From DASXQK01 sp963724385 (GTDB lineage Bacteria > Pseudomonadota > Alphaproteobacteria > Dongiales > Dongiaceae), in assembly GCA_963724385.1 (NCBI GenBank), contig CAVRUJ010000002.1:992001-1056000 (forward strand): a stretch of 64,000 nucleotides of DNA. Reading direction: 5' to 3'. The position numbers and the translations under genes are program-made. A model generated the notes under the pieces. The model did no database searches, was not told the DNA's origin, and saw only the letters and a program-made list of their open reading frames with translations. Below are positions 56,743 through 64,000 of this stretch, in pieces; positions within the stretch are counted from its first letter, which is position 1, and each line of letters starts with the position of its first letter.

Positions 56743-57993
56743 GACTGCTTCTCCGCCGGCGGCCCCATGATGACCGTGGCCGAGGCGTTGGCGACGATCC
56801 TGCCGCGGCTCGCCTGCATCGTCGAATGCGAGACCGTTCCCCTCGAATGCAGCCTCGGCCGGGTGCTTGCCGAGGCCGTGGTCTCGCCGATCGACGTGCC
56901 GGCGGTCGACAACTCGGCCGTCGACGGATTCGCCCTTCATTTCGACGATCTGGATTCCGCGGGCGAAACGAGGCTCCCGGTGATCGGTCGGGCGGCGGCC
57001 GGCCATCCCTTTGCCTCCGCGCTGGCGCGCGGGACGGCGCTGCGCATCTTCACCGGGGCTGCCATGCCCGAAGGCGCGGATACGGTGATGATGCAGGAAG
57101 ATTGCCGCCTCGAAGACGGAAGCGTCGTGCTGAAGCCCGGTATCAAGCGCGGCAGCAACCGGCGTCTTGCCGGCGAAGACGTGACCGCCGGCAAGACGAT
57201 CCTCGCCGCCGGCTCGCGCCTGCGACCCCAGGACATCGGGCTCGCGGCCGCCGTCGGCCGGACCAGCCTCCTGGTCGCCCGGCCGCTCCGGGTGGCCCTC
57301 TGCTCCACGGGCGACGAGCTGGTCGAGCCGGGCCGAACCCTGAAGCCGGGAGCGATCTACGACTCTAACCGTTACACCATAGGCGCCCTGCTGCGTCAGC
57401 TCGGCTGCGCGGTCACCGACCTCGGCATCCTTCCCGACCGGCGCGAGAAGGTCGCGGCGGCGCTCTCAGAGGCGGCGAAGAGCCATGACGCGATCATGAG
57501 TTCCGGCGGCGTTTCGATCGGCGAGGAGGATCACGTCAAGGCCGCCATCGAGACCCTGGGCAAGCTCCATCTCTGGCGCCTGGCGATCAAGCCCGGCCGG
57601 CCCATCGCCCTCGGCCAGATCGCGAGCGGCCGCGGCCATCTGCCGTTCATCGGCTTGCCCGGCAACCCGGTGGCGGCGATGGTCACCTTCCTGCGCATCG
57701 CCCGGCCGATCCTGCTGCGCCTCATGGGTGCTGCCGACAGCGAGCCCATGCTTTACCGGGTGCGCGCCCTGTTCGACCATCGCAAGAAGAAGGACCGGCG
57801 CGAGTATCTCCGCGCGCGGCTCACGCCCGACGGCGACGGCGGGCCCGCCGCGGTGATCTTCCCGCGCGAGGGGGCCGGCATCCTCAGCTCCCTGGTCGAG
57901 GCCGACGGTCTGGTCGAGCTGCCGGAATCGTTGACCCGGCTGGAGCGCGGCAGCATGGTGGATTTCCTGCCCTTCAGCGAGCTCGGCCTATGA
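56725..57993 (+). CDS. moeA: Molybdopterin molybdenumtransferase MoeA
   Basis: 422 residues. Inserts molybdate into the adenylated pterin dithiolene. The N-terminal domain shows PAVDNSAVDGFALH and MMTVAEALATIL; the mid-domain IFTGAAMPEGADTVMMQEDC; the Mo-transfer core CSTGDELVEPGR, YDSNRYTIGALLRQLG and SSGGVSIGEEDHVK, with the C-terminal GLPGNPVAAMVTFL. A second in-frame ATG (56767, MMTVAEAL) is a possible alternative start. The stop overlaps the moaD start by ATGA. Confidence 0.95.
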   Translation: MAQLTDDCFSAGGPMMTVAEALATILPRLACIVECETVPLECSLGRVLAEAVVSPIDVPAVDNSAVDGFALHFDDLDSAGETRLPVIGRAAAGHPFASALARGTALRIFTGAAMPEGADTVMMQEDCRLEDGSVVLKPGIKRGSNRRLAGEDVTAGKTILAAGSRLRPQDIGLAAAVGRTSLLVARPLRVALCSTGDELVEPGRTLKPGAIYDSNRYTIGALLRQLGCAVTDLGILPDRREKVAAALSEAAKSHDAIMSSGGVSIGEEDHVKAAIETLGKLHLWRLAIKPGRPIALGQIASGRGHLPFIGLPGNPVAAMVTFLRIARPILLRLMGAADSEPMLYRVRALFDHRKKKDRREYLRARLTPDGDGGPAAVIFPREGAGILSSLVEADGLVELPESLTRLERGSMVDFLPFSELGL

Positions 57994-58241
57994 AGCTGCT
58001 CTATTTCGCCTGGCTGCGCAGCAAGCGGGGCCTGTCGGCCGAGGAAGTCTCGCCGCCGGCGGAGGTCGCCACCGTCGGCCAGCTCCTCGATTGGCTGGAG
58101 GGCCAGAGTCCCGCCCACAAGGCGGCGCTCCGCGACCGCAAGGTCCTGCGCGTCGCCGTCAATCAGGAATATGCCGGTCCCGATCACCCGGTGCGCGCAA
58201 GCGACGAGATCGCCTTCTTTCCGCCGGTGACGGGAGGGTGA
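57990..58241 (+). CDS. moaD: Molybdopterin synthase sulfur-carrier subunit MoaD
   Basis: 83 residues, a ubiquitin-like fold. The C-terminal Gly-Gly (FFPPVTGG) receives the thiocarboxylate sulfur. An ATGA overlap joins it to moeA, and moaE begins 1 bp after its stop, so the two synthase subunits are translated together. Confidence 0.95.
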   Translation: MKLLYFAWLRSKRGLSAEEVSPPAEVATVGQLLDWLEGQSPAHKAALRDRKVLRVAVNQEYAGPDHPVRASDEIAFFPPVTGG

Positions 58242-58242
58242 C

Positions 58243-58695
58243 GTGATCCGCGTCCAGCGCGAAGACTTCGATGCCGGGGCCGAGCTCGCCCGCATGACGG
58301 CAGGCCGGACGGACGTCGGCGGGCTGGCGAGCTTCGTCGGCCTGGTGCGCGAGACGAACGAGGGCGAGCGCCTGGTCGCCATGACGCTCGAACACTACCC
58401 GGCCATGACCGAGAAGCGCCTGGCGGAGATCGAGGCCGAGGCATGCAAGCGCTGGCCGCTTCAGGCCTCGCTCATCATCCATCGCTACGGCCGCCTCACC
58501 CCGGGCGAGCGCATCGTGCTGGTCGCGACCGCTTCCTCTCATCGCCAGGCCGCGCTCGAAAGCTGCCAGTTCCTCATCGACTGGCTGAAGACCCAGGCTC
58601 CGTTCTGGAAGCTCGAGGAGACCATGGCGGGCGACCGCTGGGTCGCCGCCCGGCAATCCGACGATCTCGCCGCCCAGCGCTGGAAGCGGCGCTGA
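58243..58695 (+). CDS. moaE: Molybdopterin synthase catalytic subunit MoaE
   Basis: 150 residues. Converts precursor Z (cPMP) to molybdopterin with sulfur from MoaD. Family blocks are GGLASFVGLVRETNEGERLV, LEHYPAMTEKRLAEI, and RYGRLTPGERIVLVATAS; the catalytic Lys lies in FWKLEETMAGDRWV. The start is GTG at 58243, directly after moaD. moaA, moaB and moaC are not in this window. Confidence 0.95.
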   Translation: MIRVQREDFDAGAELARMTAGRTDVGGLASFVGLVRETNEGERLVAMTLEHYPAMTEKRLAEIEAEACKRWPLQASLIIHRYGRLTPGERIVLVATASSHRQAALESCQFLIDWLKTQAPFWKLEETMAGDRWVAARQSDDLAAQRWKRR

Positions 58696-58727
58696 AGCCT
58701 TTCGCCCCACAGCCATCGGGAGTCAGC

Positions 58728-60158
58728 ATGTCCGAGGATCTCTGCTATCTGAGCGCGACCGAGGCGCTCGCCGCCTTCAAGGCCCGCAAGCTGTCGCCGG
58801 TGGAGCTGTTGCAGGCAGTGATCGCGCGGGCCGAGGCAGTCGATCCGAAGATCAACGCCTTCCCGATGAAGCATTACGACCGGGCGCTGGCCGAGGCGAA
58901 GAAGGCCGAGGCGCGCTACATGAAGACCGACGGCCGGACCCGGGCGCTGGAAGGCGTTCCCATGGCGATCAAGGACGAGACCACCATCAAGGGCTGGCGC
59001 TCGACCTTCGGCTCCCTGATCTACAAGGACAACATCGACGCCTACACGGCGCCGCCGGCCGAGCGCATCATCAAAGCCGGCGCCGTCATCCACGCCCGTT
59101 CGGCGGCACCCGAATTCTCCTGCGCCCCCTATACCCACTCGCGCCAGTGGGGCGTGACCCGCAATCCCTGGAACTTGGACTACAGCCCTGGCGGGTCATC
59201 CGGCGGCGCCGGTGCGTCGCTCGCCGCCGGATCGACCACGCTCGCCAACGGCTCGGACATCGGCGGCTCGATCCGCATCCCCGCCTCCATGTGCGGCGTC
59301 GTCGGGTTCAAGCCGCCCTACGGGCGCAATCCCGACAGCAGCCCCTTCAACCTCGATCACTACAACCACGCCGGGCCCATGGCCCGCACGGTGGCCGACT
59401 GCGCGCTGTTCCAGAATGTGCTTTCCGGTCCCCATCCCGGCGATATCGTCAGCATCCGCCCGAAACTGAAGATCCCAACCAGGCTCGAAGGCGACCTCAA
59501 GGGCTGGCGCATCGCCTATTCCCCCGCTCTCGACGGTTTCGACGTCGAGCCTGAGGTCGCGCGCAACACCGCTGCCGCGGTCGAGGTCTTCCGCTCGCTC
59601 GGCGCCACGGTGGAGGAGATCGAGATCGGCTGGAACCATGCCGAGATCGTTCGCGCCGCCTGGGCCCATTTCGGCGCCATCTTCGGGCCTTGGATCGCCC
59701 GCGTCCTGGCCGAACACCGGGACAGCATGACCGCCTATGCCGTCGACTTCGCCGAGCGCAGCCAGGGCGTGCGCGTCGAGGACTATCTAGAAAGCCTGGA
59801 TATCGAGGGCCGCATGTACGCGAAGCTTGGCGCCCATTTCCAGCGCTACCGCCTGCTGCTCTGCCCGACCCTGCCGGTGCCTTCGGTCAAGGCCGGCGAG
59901 GACTATGTCGGGGAGAAGCTCGTCATCAACGGCAAGCCCCAGGACAGCATCGTCCATTGGCTGATGACCGTCTGCTTCAACATGATGAGCCGCTGCCCGG
60001 TCATGAGCGTTCCCTCGGGCCGCGCCTCCAACGGCGTGCCCACGGGGCTGTCGATCGTCGGCCGGACCTATGACGACGTCAGCGTCTTCCGCGCCGCGGC
60101 GGCCTTCGAGCGTGCGCAGCCCTGGCTGGATACGATCGCGCGTCGGCCGAAGCTGTAG
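58728..60158 (+). CDS. Amidase-signature family amidase
   Basis: 476 residues. Ser-cisSer-Lys amidase fold. The catalytic Lys is in EGVPMAIKDETTI, the cis-Ser in PGGSSGGAGASLAAG and the nucleophile Ser in SDIGGSIRIPAS. It is not GatA: no gatB or gatC is adjacent and the C-terminal part differs. The amide substrate is unknown. It follows moaE with 32 bp between them, and is followed by the gene-less inverted-repeat element. Confidence 0.85.
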   Translation: MSEDLCYLSATEALAAFKARKLSPVELLQAVIARAEAVDPKINAFPMKHYDRALAEAKKAEARYMKTDGRTRALEGVPMAIKDETTIKGWRSTFGSLIYKDNIDAYTAPPAERIIKAGAVIHARSAAPEFSCAPYTHSRQWGVTRNPWNLDYSPGGSSGGAGASLAAGSTTLANGSDIGGSIRIPASMCGVVGFKPPYGRNPDSSPFNLDHYNHAGPMARTVADCALFQNVLSGPHPGDIVSIRPKLKIPTRLEGDLKGWRIAYSPALDGFDVEPEVARNTAAAVEVFRSLGATVEEIEIGWNHAEIVRAAWAHFGAIFGPWIARVLAEHRDSMTAYAVDFAERSQGVRVEDYLESLDIEGRMYAKLGAHFQRYRLLLCPTLPVPSVKAGEDYVGEKLVINGKPQDSIVHWLMTVCFNMMSRCPVMSVPSGRASNGVPTGLSIVGRTYDDVSVFRAAAAFERAQPWLDTIARRPKL

Positions 60159-60170
60159 ATAGAAGGTGGG

Positions 60171-60292
60171 AAAACCACAGAGGCACAGAGACACAGAGGA
60201 GAAAGGGAGAAGAAAAGATTCTTGGGCCGCTTCGCGGCCCGATTCCTTTTCTTTCTTCTCCGTGCCTCTGTGTCTCTGTGGTTAATCTTTCT
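60171..60292. repeat. Gene-less copy of the GxxExxY-type inverted repeat
   Basis: The left arm starts AACCACAGAGGCACAGAGAC from about 60173; the right arm ends TCTGTGTCTCTGTGGTTAAT near 60286. The arms resemble those at 9891-10363 but are imperfect and enclose only about 40 bp, centred on the perfect stem GGGCCGC-TTC-GCGGCCC (60224-60240). It ends at the ilvE stop and starts 12 bp after the amidase stop, so it may also act as a terminator for both convergent genes. Confidence 0.7.
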
Positions 60293-61183
60293 TCACGCCG
60301 CCGCGACTTTTTGGCCGCGGACCACGGCGGCGTAGTCCGCCATCATCTGACGCGCGATCGGGCCGACCTGGAAATTATGCGGCCCGATCTCGCCCACCGG
60401 CGTCACTTCGGCAGCGGTCCCGACGATGAAGACCTCGTCGGCCTTGGCCAGCTCCTCGGGGAAGACCGCCCGCTCGGTCACCTTGATGCCGCGCTTGCGG
60501 GCAAGATCGATGACCGTGCGCCGGGTGATGCCGTCGAGGAAGCAGTCGGGCTTCGGCGTGTGCAGCTCACCGCCGATGCCGAGGAAGACGTTGGCGCCCG
60601 TCGCCTCGGCGATCTGGCCGCGCCAGTCGAGCATCAGGGCGTCGGCGCAGCCCTCGGCCTCGGCCGCATGCTTCGACAAGGTGCAGATCATGTAGAGCCC
60701 GGCGGCCTTGCTCGCGGTCGGCGCCGTCTCGGGCGCGGGCCGGCGCCATTTGGCGAAGGCCATCTTGATTCCCTTCTTCAGGGACTCAGGTGAGAAATAG
60801 GCCGGCCACTGCCAGACGGCGATGGCGAGATGGATCTTCGAAAGCTGGGCCGAGACGCCCATCTGCTCGCTGCCGCGCCAGGCGATAGGCCGGACATAGG
60901 CATCGGCGAAACCCGAGCGCTTGACGCATTCCTCGGTCGCCCCGTCGATCTCCTCCAGGCTGTAGGGAATCTTGAATCCCAGGATCTCGGCCGAGCGGAT
61001 CAGGCGCTGGCTGTGCTCGGTCTGCTTGAACACCTTGCCACCATAGGCCCGCTCGCCTTCGAACACGGCCGAGGCGTAATGCAGGGCGTGGGTCAGCACA
61101 TGGACCTTGGCGCTCCGCCAATCGACGAACTTGCCGTCGAACCAGATGACGCCGTCGCGGTCGTCGAAAGTGGGGGTGCTCAT
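60293..61183 (-). CDS. ilvE: Branched-chain amino acid aminotransferase IlvE
   Basis: 296 residues. PLP class IV aminotransferase for the last step of Val, Leu and Ile synthesis. Blocks DGVIWFDGKFVDWRSAKVHV, THALHYASAVFEGERAY, TASKAAGLYMICTLSKHAAEAEG with the PLP-binding Lys region, EATGANVFLG and GTAAEVTPV are present. Length is normal. It is convergent with the amidase across the inverted-repeat element and divergent from a MarR gene. Confidence 0.93.
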   Translation of the reverse strand: MSTPTFDDRDGVIWFDGKFVDWRSAKVHVLTHALHYASAVFEGERAYGGKVFKQTEHSQRLIRSAEILGFKIPYSLEEIDGATEECVKRSGFADAYVRPIAWRGSEQMGVSAQLSKIHLAIAVWQWPAYFSPESLKKGIKMAFAKWRRPAPETAPTASKAAGLYMICTLSKHAAEAEGCADALMLDWRGQIAEATGANVFLGIGGELHTPKPDCFLDGITRRTVIDLARKRGIKVTERAVFPEELAKADEVFIVGTAAEVTPVGEIGPHNFQVGPIARQMMADYAAVVRGQKVAAA

Positions 61184-61291
61184 CGGGTAACAGCTCCGAA
61201 AAAGGGTTACGCCAAGGCCAAGGCGACAAATTGCGGAGGCGCTATATTAGCGGCGAGCCAACGCGACAGAGCAAAGCAGTTCCTGGAATTT

Positions 61292-61310
61292 AAGTCAACA
61301 TAGCTGACAT
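61292..61310 (+). promoter_or_regulatory. Possible autoregulatory operator of the MarR gene
   Basis: GTCA-N7-TGAC (61294-61308) lies 5 bp before the marR ATG. It is only a 4-bp half-site pair and has no support beyond position, so the call is weak. Confidence 0.2.
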
Positions 61311-61313
61311 AAT

Positions 61314-61814
61314 ATGGCCGATATCCGCCCCCAGGCTAACCCCCTGTTCCTGCGCGAGGACGAGCTGCGCCAGGGGATCGAGCTTCTGTTCTATGCCTAT
61401 CGCGACTTCACCGCCGAGGCCGACGAGGTGCTGTTGACCTATGGCTTCGGGCGCGCCCATCACCGGGTGATCTATTTCGTCGGGCGCAATCCCGGCCTGC
61501 CGGTCTCGGCCCTGCTGGACATCCTGAAGATCACCAAGCAGAGCCTGTCCCGCGTGCTGGGCCAGCTCGTCCGCCAAGGCTTCGTCCAGCAGCGCCCCGG
61601 CCCCGACCGACGCCAGCGCCTGCTCGACCTCACGGCCCAGGGCGCCGAGCTTGAGCGACGCTTGACCGAGGACCAGCGCGCCCTCATCGCCAAGGCCTAC
61701 CGCGCCGCCGGCGCCGAGGCCGTGGAGGGGTTCCGGAAGGTCCTCTTCGGCCTCATCAACGAGGCCGACCGGCCGAAGGTGGCGAGGAGCGTGCTGCCGA
61801 TAGCGAAGGGGTGA
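61314..61814 (+). CDS. MarR family transcriptional regulator
   Basis: 166 residues, a winged HTH. DNA-binding helices are in LPVSALLDILKITKQSLSRV and the wing in RPGPDRRQRLLDLTAQG. Ligand unknown. It is divergent from ilvE with 130 bp between starts. MarR proteins often regulate the adjacent divergent gene or a downstream transporter, but a GST gene follows 136 bp away and could be a target. Confidence 0.93.
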   Translation: MADIRPQANPLFLREDELRQGIELLFYAYRDFTAEADEVLLTYGFGRAHHRVIYFVGRNPGLPVSALLDILKITKQSLSRVLGQLVRQGFVQQRPGPDRRQRLLDLTAQGAELERRLTEDQRALIAKAYRAAGAEAVEGFRKVLFGLINEADRPKVARSVLPIAKG

Positions 61815-61950
61815 GGGCCAATCAAAAGCGAAATCTTGGCCGGCAACGCTCGTCCGCCTCGTTCCGCGCCGTTGTCGCCCGCTAGCCTTTGATCGAAGCG
61901 CGGGAACATGCGAGCATGAGATTTCCCCGACGAACCCCTGCGAGGCCGCC

Positions 61951-62643
61951 ATGGCGAAATATGTGCTGGTGAGTTTCAAGGCCTGTCCCTGGGTGCAGCG
62001 CGTCGCGATCGTGCTGCGCGAGAAGAAGATCGATTTCGAGTTCCGCCACATCGAGGCCGACAATCGGCCCGATTGGTTCCGCGCCATCTCACCGCACAAC
62101 AAAGTGCCGGTGCTGCGCCTCGACGATCGGGTGTCGCTGTTCGAATCGGGTGCGATCGCCGAGTACCTCGACGAGACGGCGGCGCCGCGCCTCCATCCCG
62201 AGGATCCAGTCCAGCGTGCCATCAACCGCGCCTGGATCGAATACATGCCGACCTTCGTCGACATAACCTCCTCGCACGCCTATGCCGACAGCGAAGCTGG
62301 CTTCAACAAGGCGGCGGCGCAGGTCCCGGCTGCCTTCGAGAAGCTCGAGAAGGCGCTTCAGGTTCGGGGCAGCGGTCCTTTCTTCAATGGAACCCGCTAT
62401 TCCCTGGTGGATGCGGCTTATGCGCCCTTCTTGCAGCGCCATCTCTTCCTCGAGAGGATCAGGAAGATCGGCCATATCGACAAATTCCCGCGGCTGAAGG
62501 CCTGGGCGGAGGCGCTGGCCGCGCGGCCATCGACCCACAGCTTCCCGCCGGCAGAGTACGAGGCGATGTACCGCGACATGGTGAAGCGCCGCAACAAATG
62601 GATCTCGCAATTCGTCGACGGATCCAAAGCCGCGGCGGAGTGA
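61951..62643 (+). CDS. Glutathione S-transferase family protein
   Basis: 230 residues. The thioredoxin-like N-terminus carries FKACPWVQRVAIVLREKKID, with Cys in the position of the active-site residue in beta/omega-type GSTs. The GSH-site block is NKVPVLRLDD and LFESGAIAEYLDE. A helical C-terminal domain follows from about 85. The substrate is unknown; thiol transfer or reduction is possible. The radical SAM gene overlaps its stop by GTGA. Confidence 0.9.
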   Translation: MAKYVLVSFKACPWVQRVAIVLREKKIDFEFRHIEADNRPDWFRAISPHNKVPVLRLDDRVSLFESGAIAEYLDETAAPRLHPEDPVQRAINRAWIEYMPTFVDITSSHAYADSEAGFNKAAAQVPAAFEKLEKALQVRGSGPFFNGTRYSLVDAAYAPFLQRHLFLERIRKIGHIDKFPRLKAWAEALAARPSTHSFPPAEYEAMYRDMVKRRNKWISQFVDGSKAAAE

Positions 62644-64000
62644 CTGGCACGCCCGCGGCCTCTCAGCGAAGTGACCGCAAGGCGCTGCTGACGACGAGCA
62701 AGACCGTCTGCATGGCGCCCTGGGTCCACGTGCATCTCTCTTCGCTTGGCGATTTCACCCCCTGTTGCGAGATCTTCGAGCCGCTTGGAAACAGCGAGGC
62801 GGCAACCCTCGTCTCGCATTGGAACAGCGATGCGATGGCGTCCTTCCGGATCACCATGCTCGCGGACAGGCCGCTGCGGGTCTGCCGAAAATGCTACGAC
62901 AAGGAGGCGGCCGGGCTCTGGAGCATGCGCCGTCATTTCAACGCGTCCTACCGCGGCGAGGCGGACCGGCTGAACGCCACGGGACCCGATGGAACCCTTC
63001 CCGACTCTATTTCTCCCATCGACCTCGATCTTCGCTTTTCCAATCTGTGCAACTTCCGCTGCCGGTCATGCTGGCATGGGGCGAGTTCGCGCTGGTTCTC
63101 GGACGCCAAGGCGCTTGGTCTCGCCAAAGGGACTTCGGCGGTCATCACCGCCGGCGCCGATCGGGCGATAACCTTTGCGCAAGTGAAGGAGCGGCTGTCA
63201 GCGCTGCGATCGGTCTATTTCGCCGGCGGCGAGCCGCTTCTGATGGAAGAACATTACGACCTGCTCGAGCAGCTTGTCCGCGCCGGCCGGACGGATGTCC
63301 ATCTCTCCTACAACACCAATCTGTCGGAACTCGGCCTCGGCAACCGGAAAGTCACCGACCTGTGGCAGGCGTTTGGGTCGGTTCGGGTTGCGGCCAGCGC
63401 CGATGGCATGGGCGCTGTCGGCGAACTGGTCCGCAAAGGCATGACGTGGGACCGGTTCGAAGAGAACCTGCGCGCCGTTCGCCGGACCTGTCCCCATGTG
63501 CGGCTGTCGCTGGCGACAACCGCCTCGGTGCTCAATCTCTTCCATATTCCCGCATTCTACGGCCACGCCCGCAAGACGCTGGGATTCGACCATGATTCTA
63601 TAATGCTGAACCCGTTGCAGGAGCCCGCCCATTACAACATCCAGATCCTTCCTCGCGCGATGAAGGAGAGTGCGGCGGCGGAGCTCACAGCGCTGGCGCT
63701 TACATTGCCCGAGACTGGGCGCGCATCGGGCCCCTCAGAGTCCGGAAATTGGACTGGCAAGGCCGCGGTGCTTGGTCTCATCCGATACATGGGCGCTCGC
63801 GACGACCGCCGATATATTCCGAACTTTGTCGAGATCACCGAGCGCCTCGATGCACTGCGCGGAGAGGATACATTCGTCACGATCCCTGAACTGGCGCCGC
63901 TCAGGACCGTGGCCAGGCGGATGCGGACCCCCTGGGCCCGGGCCGTCGCCGCCACGGGCCGTTTGGCGAGGCGCTGTTCGCGCGCCCTGGTTCCAGCGAA
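62640..64000 (+). CDS. Twitch-type radical SAM protein, 3' end outside window
   Basis: Open from a GTG at 62640 to the window edge (about 453 codons). The N-terminus has the SKTVCMAPWVHVHLSS-type start and LGDFTPCCE common to twitch-domain radical SAM proteins. The SAM cluster motif C137-x3-C141-x2-C144 is in CNFRCRSCWHG, followed by SVYFAGGEPLLMEEHYDLLE. An ATG at 62712 would remove the conserved N-terminus, so the GTG overlapping the GST stop is preferred. The modified substrate is unknown and no peptide precursor is visible nearby. Confidence 0.82.
   Translation, partial: MTGTPAASQRSDRKALLTTSKTVCMAPWVHVHLSSLGDFTPCCEIFEPLGNSEAATLVSHWNSDAMASFRITMLADRPLRVCRKCYDKEAAGLWSMRRHFNASYRGEADRLNATGPDGTLPDSISPIDLDLRFSNLCNFRCRSCWHGASSRWFSDAKALGLAKGTSAVITAGADRAITFAQVKERLSALRSVYFAGGEPLLMEEHYDLLEQLVRAGRTDVHLSYNTNLSELGLGNRKVTDLWQAFGSVRVAASADGMGAVGELVRKGMTWDRFEENLRAVRRTCPHVRLSLATTASVLNLFHIPAFYGHARKTLGFDHDSIMLNPLQEPAHYNIQILPRAMKESAAAELTALALTLPETGRASGPSESGNWTGKAAVLGLIRYMGARDDRRYIPNFVEITERLDALRGEDTFVTIPELAPLRTVARRMRTPWARAVAATGRLARRCSRALVPA

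Overview
The window looks like the chromosome of a high-GC alphaproteobacterium, most likely from the Rhodospirillales or a near relative. This rests on gene order: yqeY-dnaG-rpoD divergent from carA, an Lrp/AsnC gene divergent from trxB-lysR, and uvrC-pgsA-mobB-moeA-moaD-moaE. Core proteins read as intact alphaproteobacterial orthologues. I could not search a database, so the species is not determined.

Layout. (1) 1-3980 is the end of an integrated element next to a tRNA with a CAU anticodon. It holds a TrlF-type PHP/AAA ATPase that continues off the left edge, a decayed serine recombinase, and a tyrosine integrase transcribed away from the tRNA. (2) 4.1-16.8 kb is housekeeping: rpoD, dnaG, yqeY, carA, carB, greA, an Lrp regulator, trxB and a LysR regulator. 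carA and carB are separated by a GxxExxY (PD-(D/E)XK-like) gene enclosed by a perfect 39-bp inverted repeat. (3) 16.8-38.6 kb is an accessory metabolic and stress block: a possible small RNA with a very stable terminator, a nitroreductase, FucU plus a frameshifted ribokinase, a flavin/Fe-S oxidoreductase, pyruvate:ferredoxin oxidoreductase, a dihydroorotate-dehydrogenase-like protein, nicotinate phosphoribosyltransferase, Hsp20, malic enzyme, an acetyl-CoA-synthetase-like ligase, PDH-like E1a/E1b/E2 with an acyl carrier protein, an HPF-cold-shock fusion, a GroEL paralogue and an MDR reductase. Six FNR/FixK-type palindromes sit upstream of transcription units in this block, which suggests a shared low-oxygen regulon. 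(4) 38.6-48.2 kb holds PolX, a ferritin-like protein, MsrP, an EF-G-like GTPase, a small secreted protein, an aspartate aminotransferase, a PaaK-like ligase and a small membrane protein. (5) 48.3-60.2 kb holds uvrB, a cupin, msrB, a quinone reductase, a pteridine-reductase-like SDR, folB, uvrC, pgsA, molybdopterin genes and an amidase. (6) 60.2-64 kb holds a gene-less copy of the GxxExxY-type inverted repeat, ilvE, a MarR regulator, a GST and a twitch-type radical SAM protein cut by the right edge.

How the parts work together. If the FNR-type sites are real, the 17-38.6 kb block would re-route pyruvate when oxygen falls. PFOR would produce acetyl-CoA and reduced ferredoxin, the flavin/Fe-S oxidoreductase would pass those electrons to NAD(P), and malic enzyme and the acyl-CoA ligase would adjust pyruvate, acetate and acetyl-CoA. 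Hsp20, GroEL2 and the HPF-CSD fusion would protect proteins and idle ribosomes. The two repeat elements (9891-10363 with a gene, about 60171-60292 without) point to a mobile palindrome family whose gene-bearing form encodes a putative nuclease. That is the least described system visible here.
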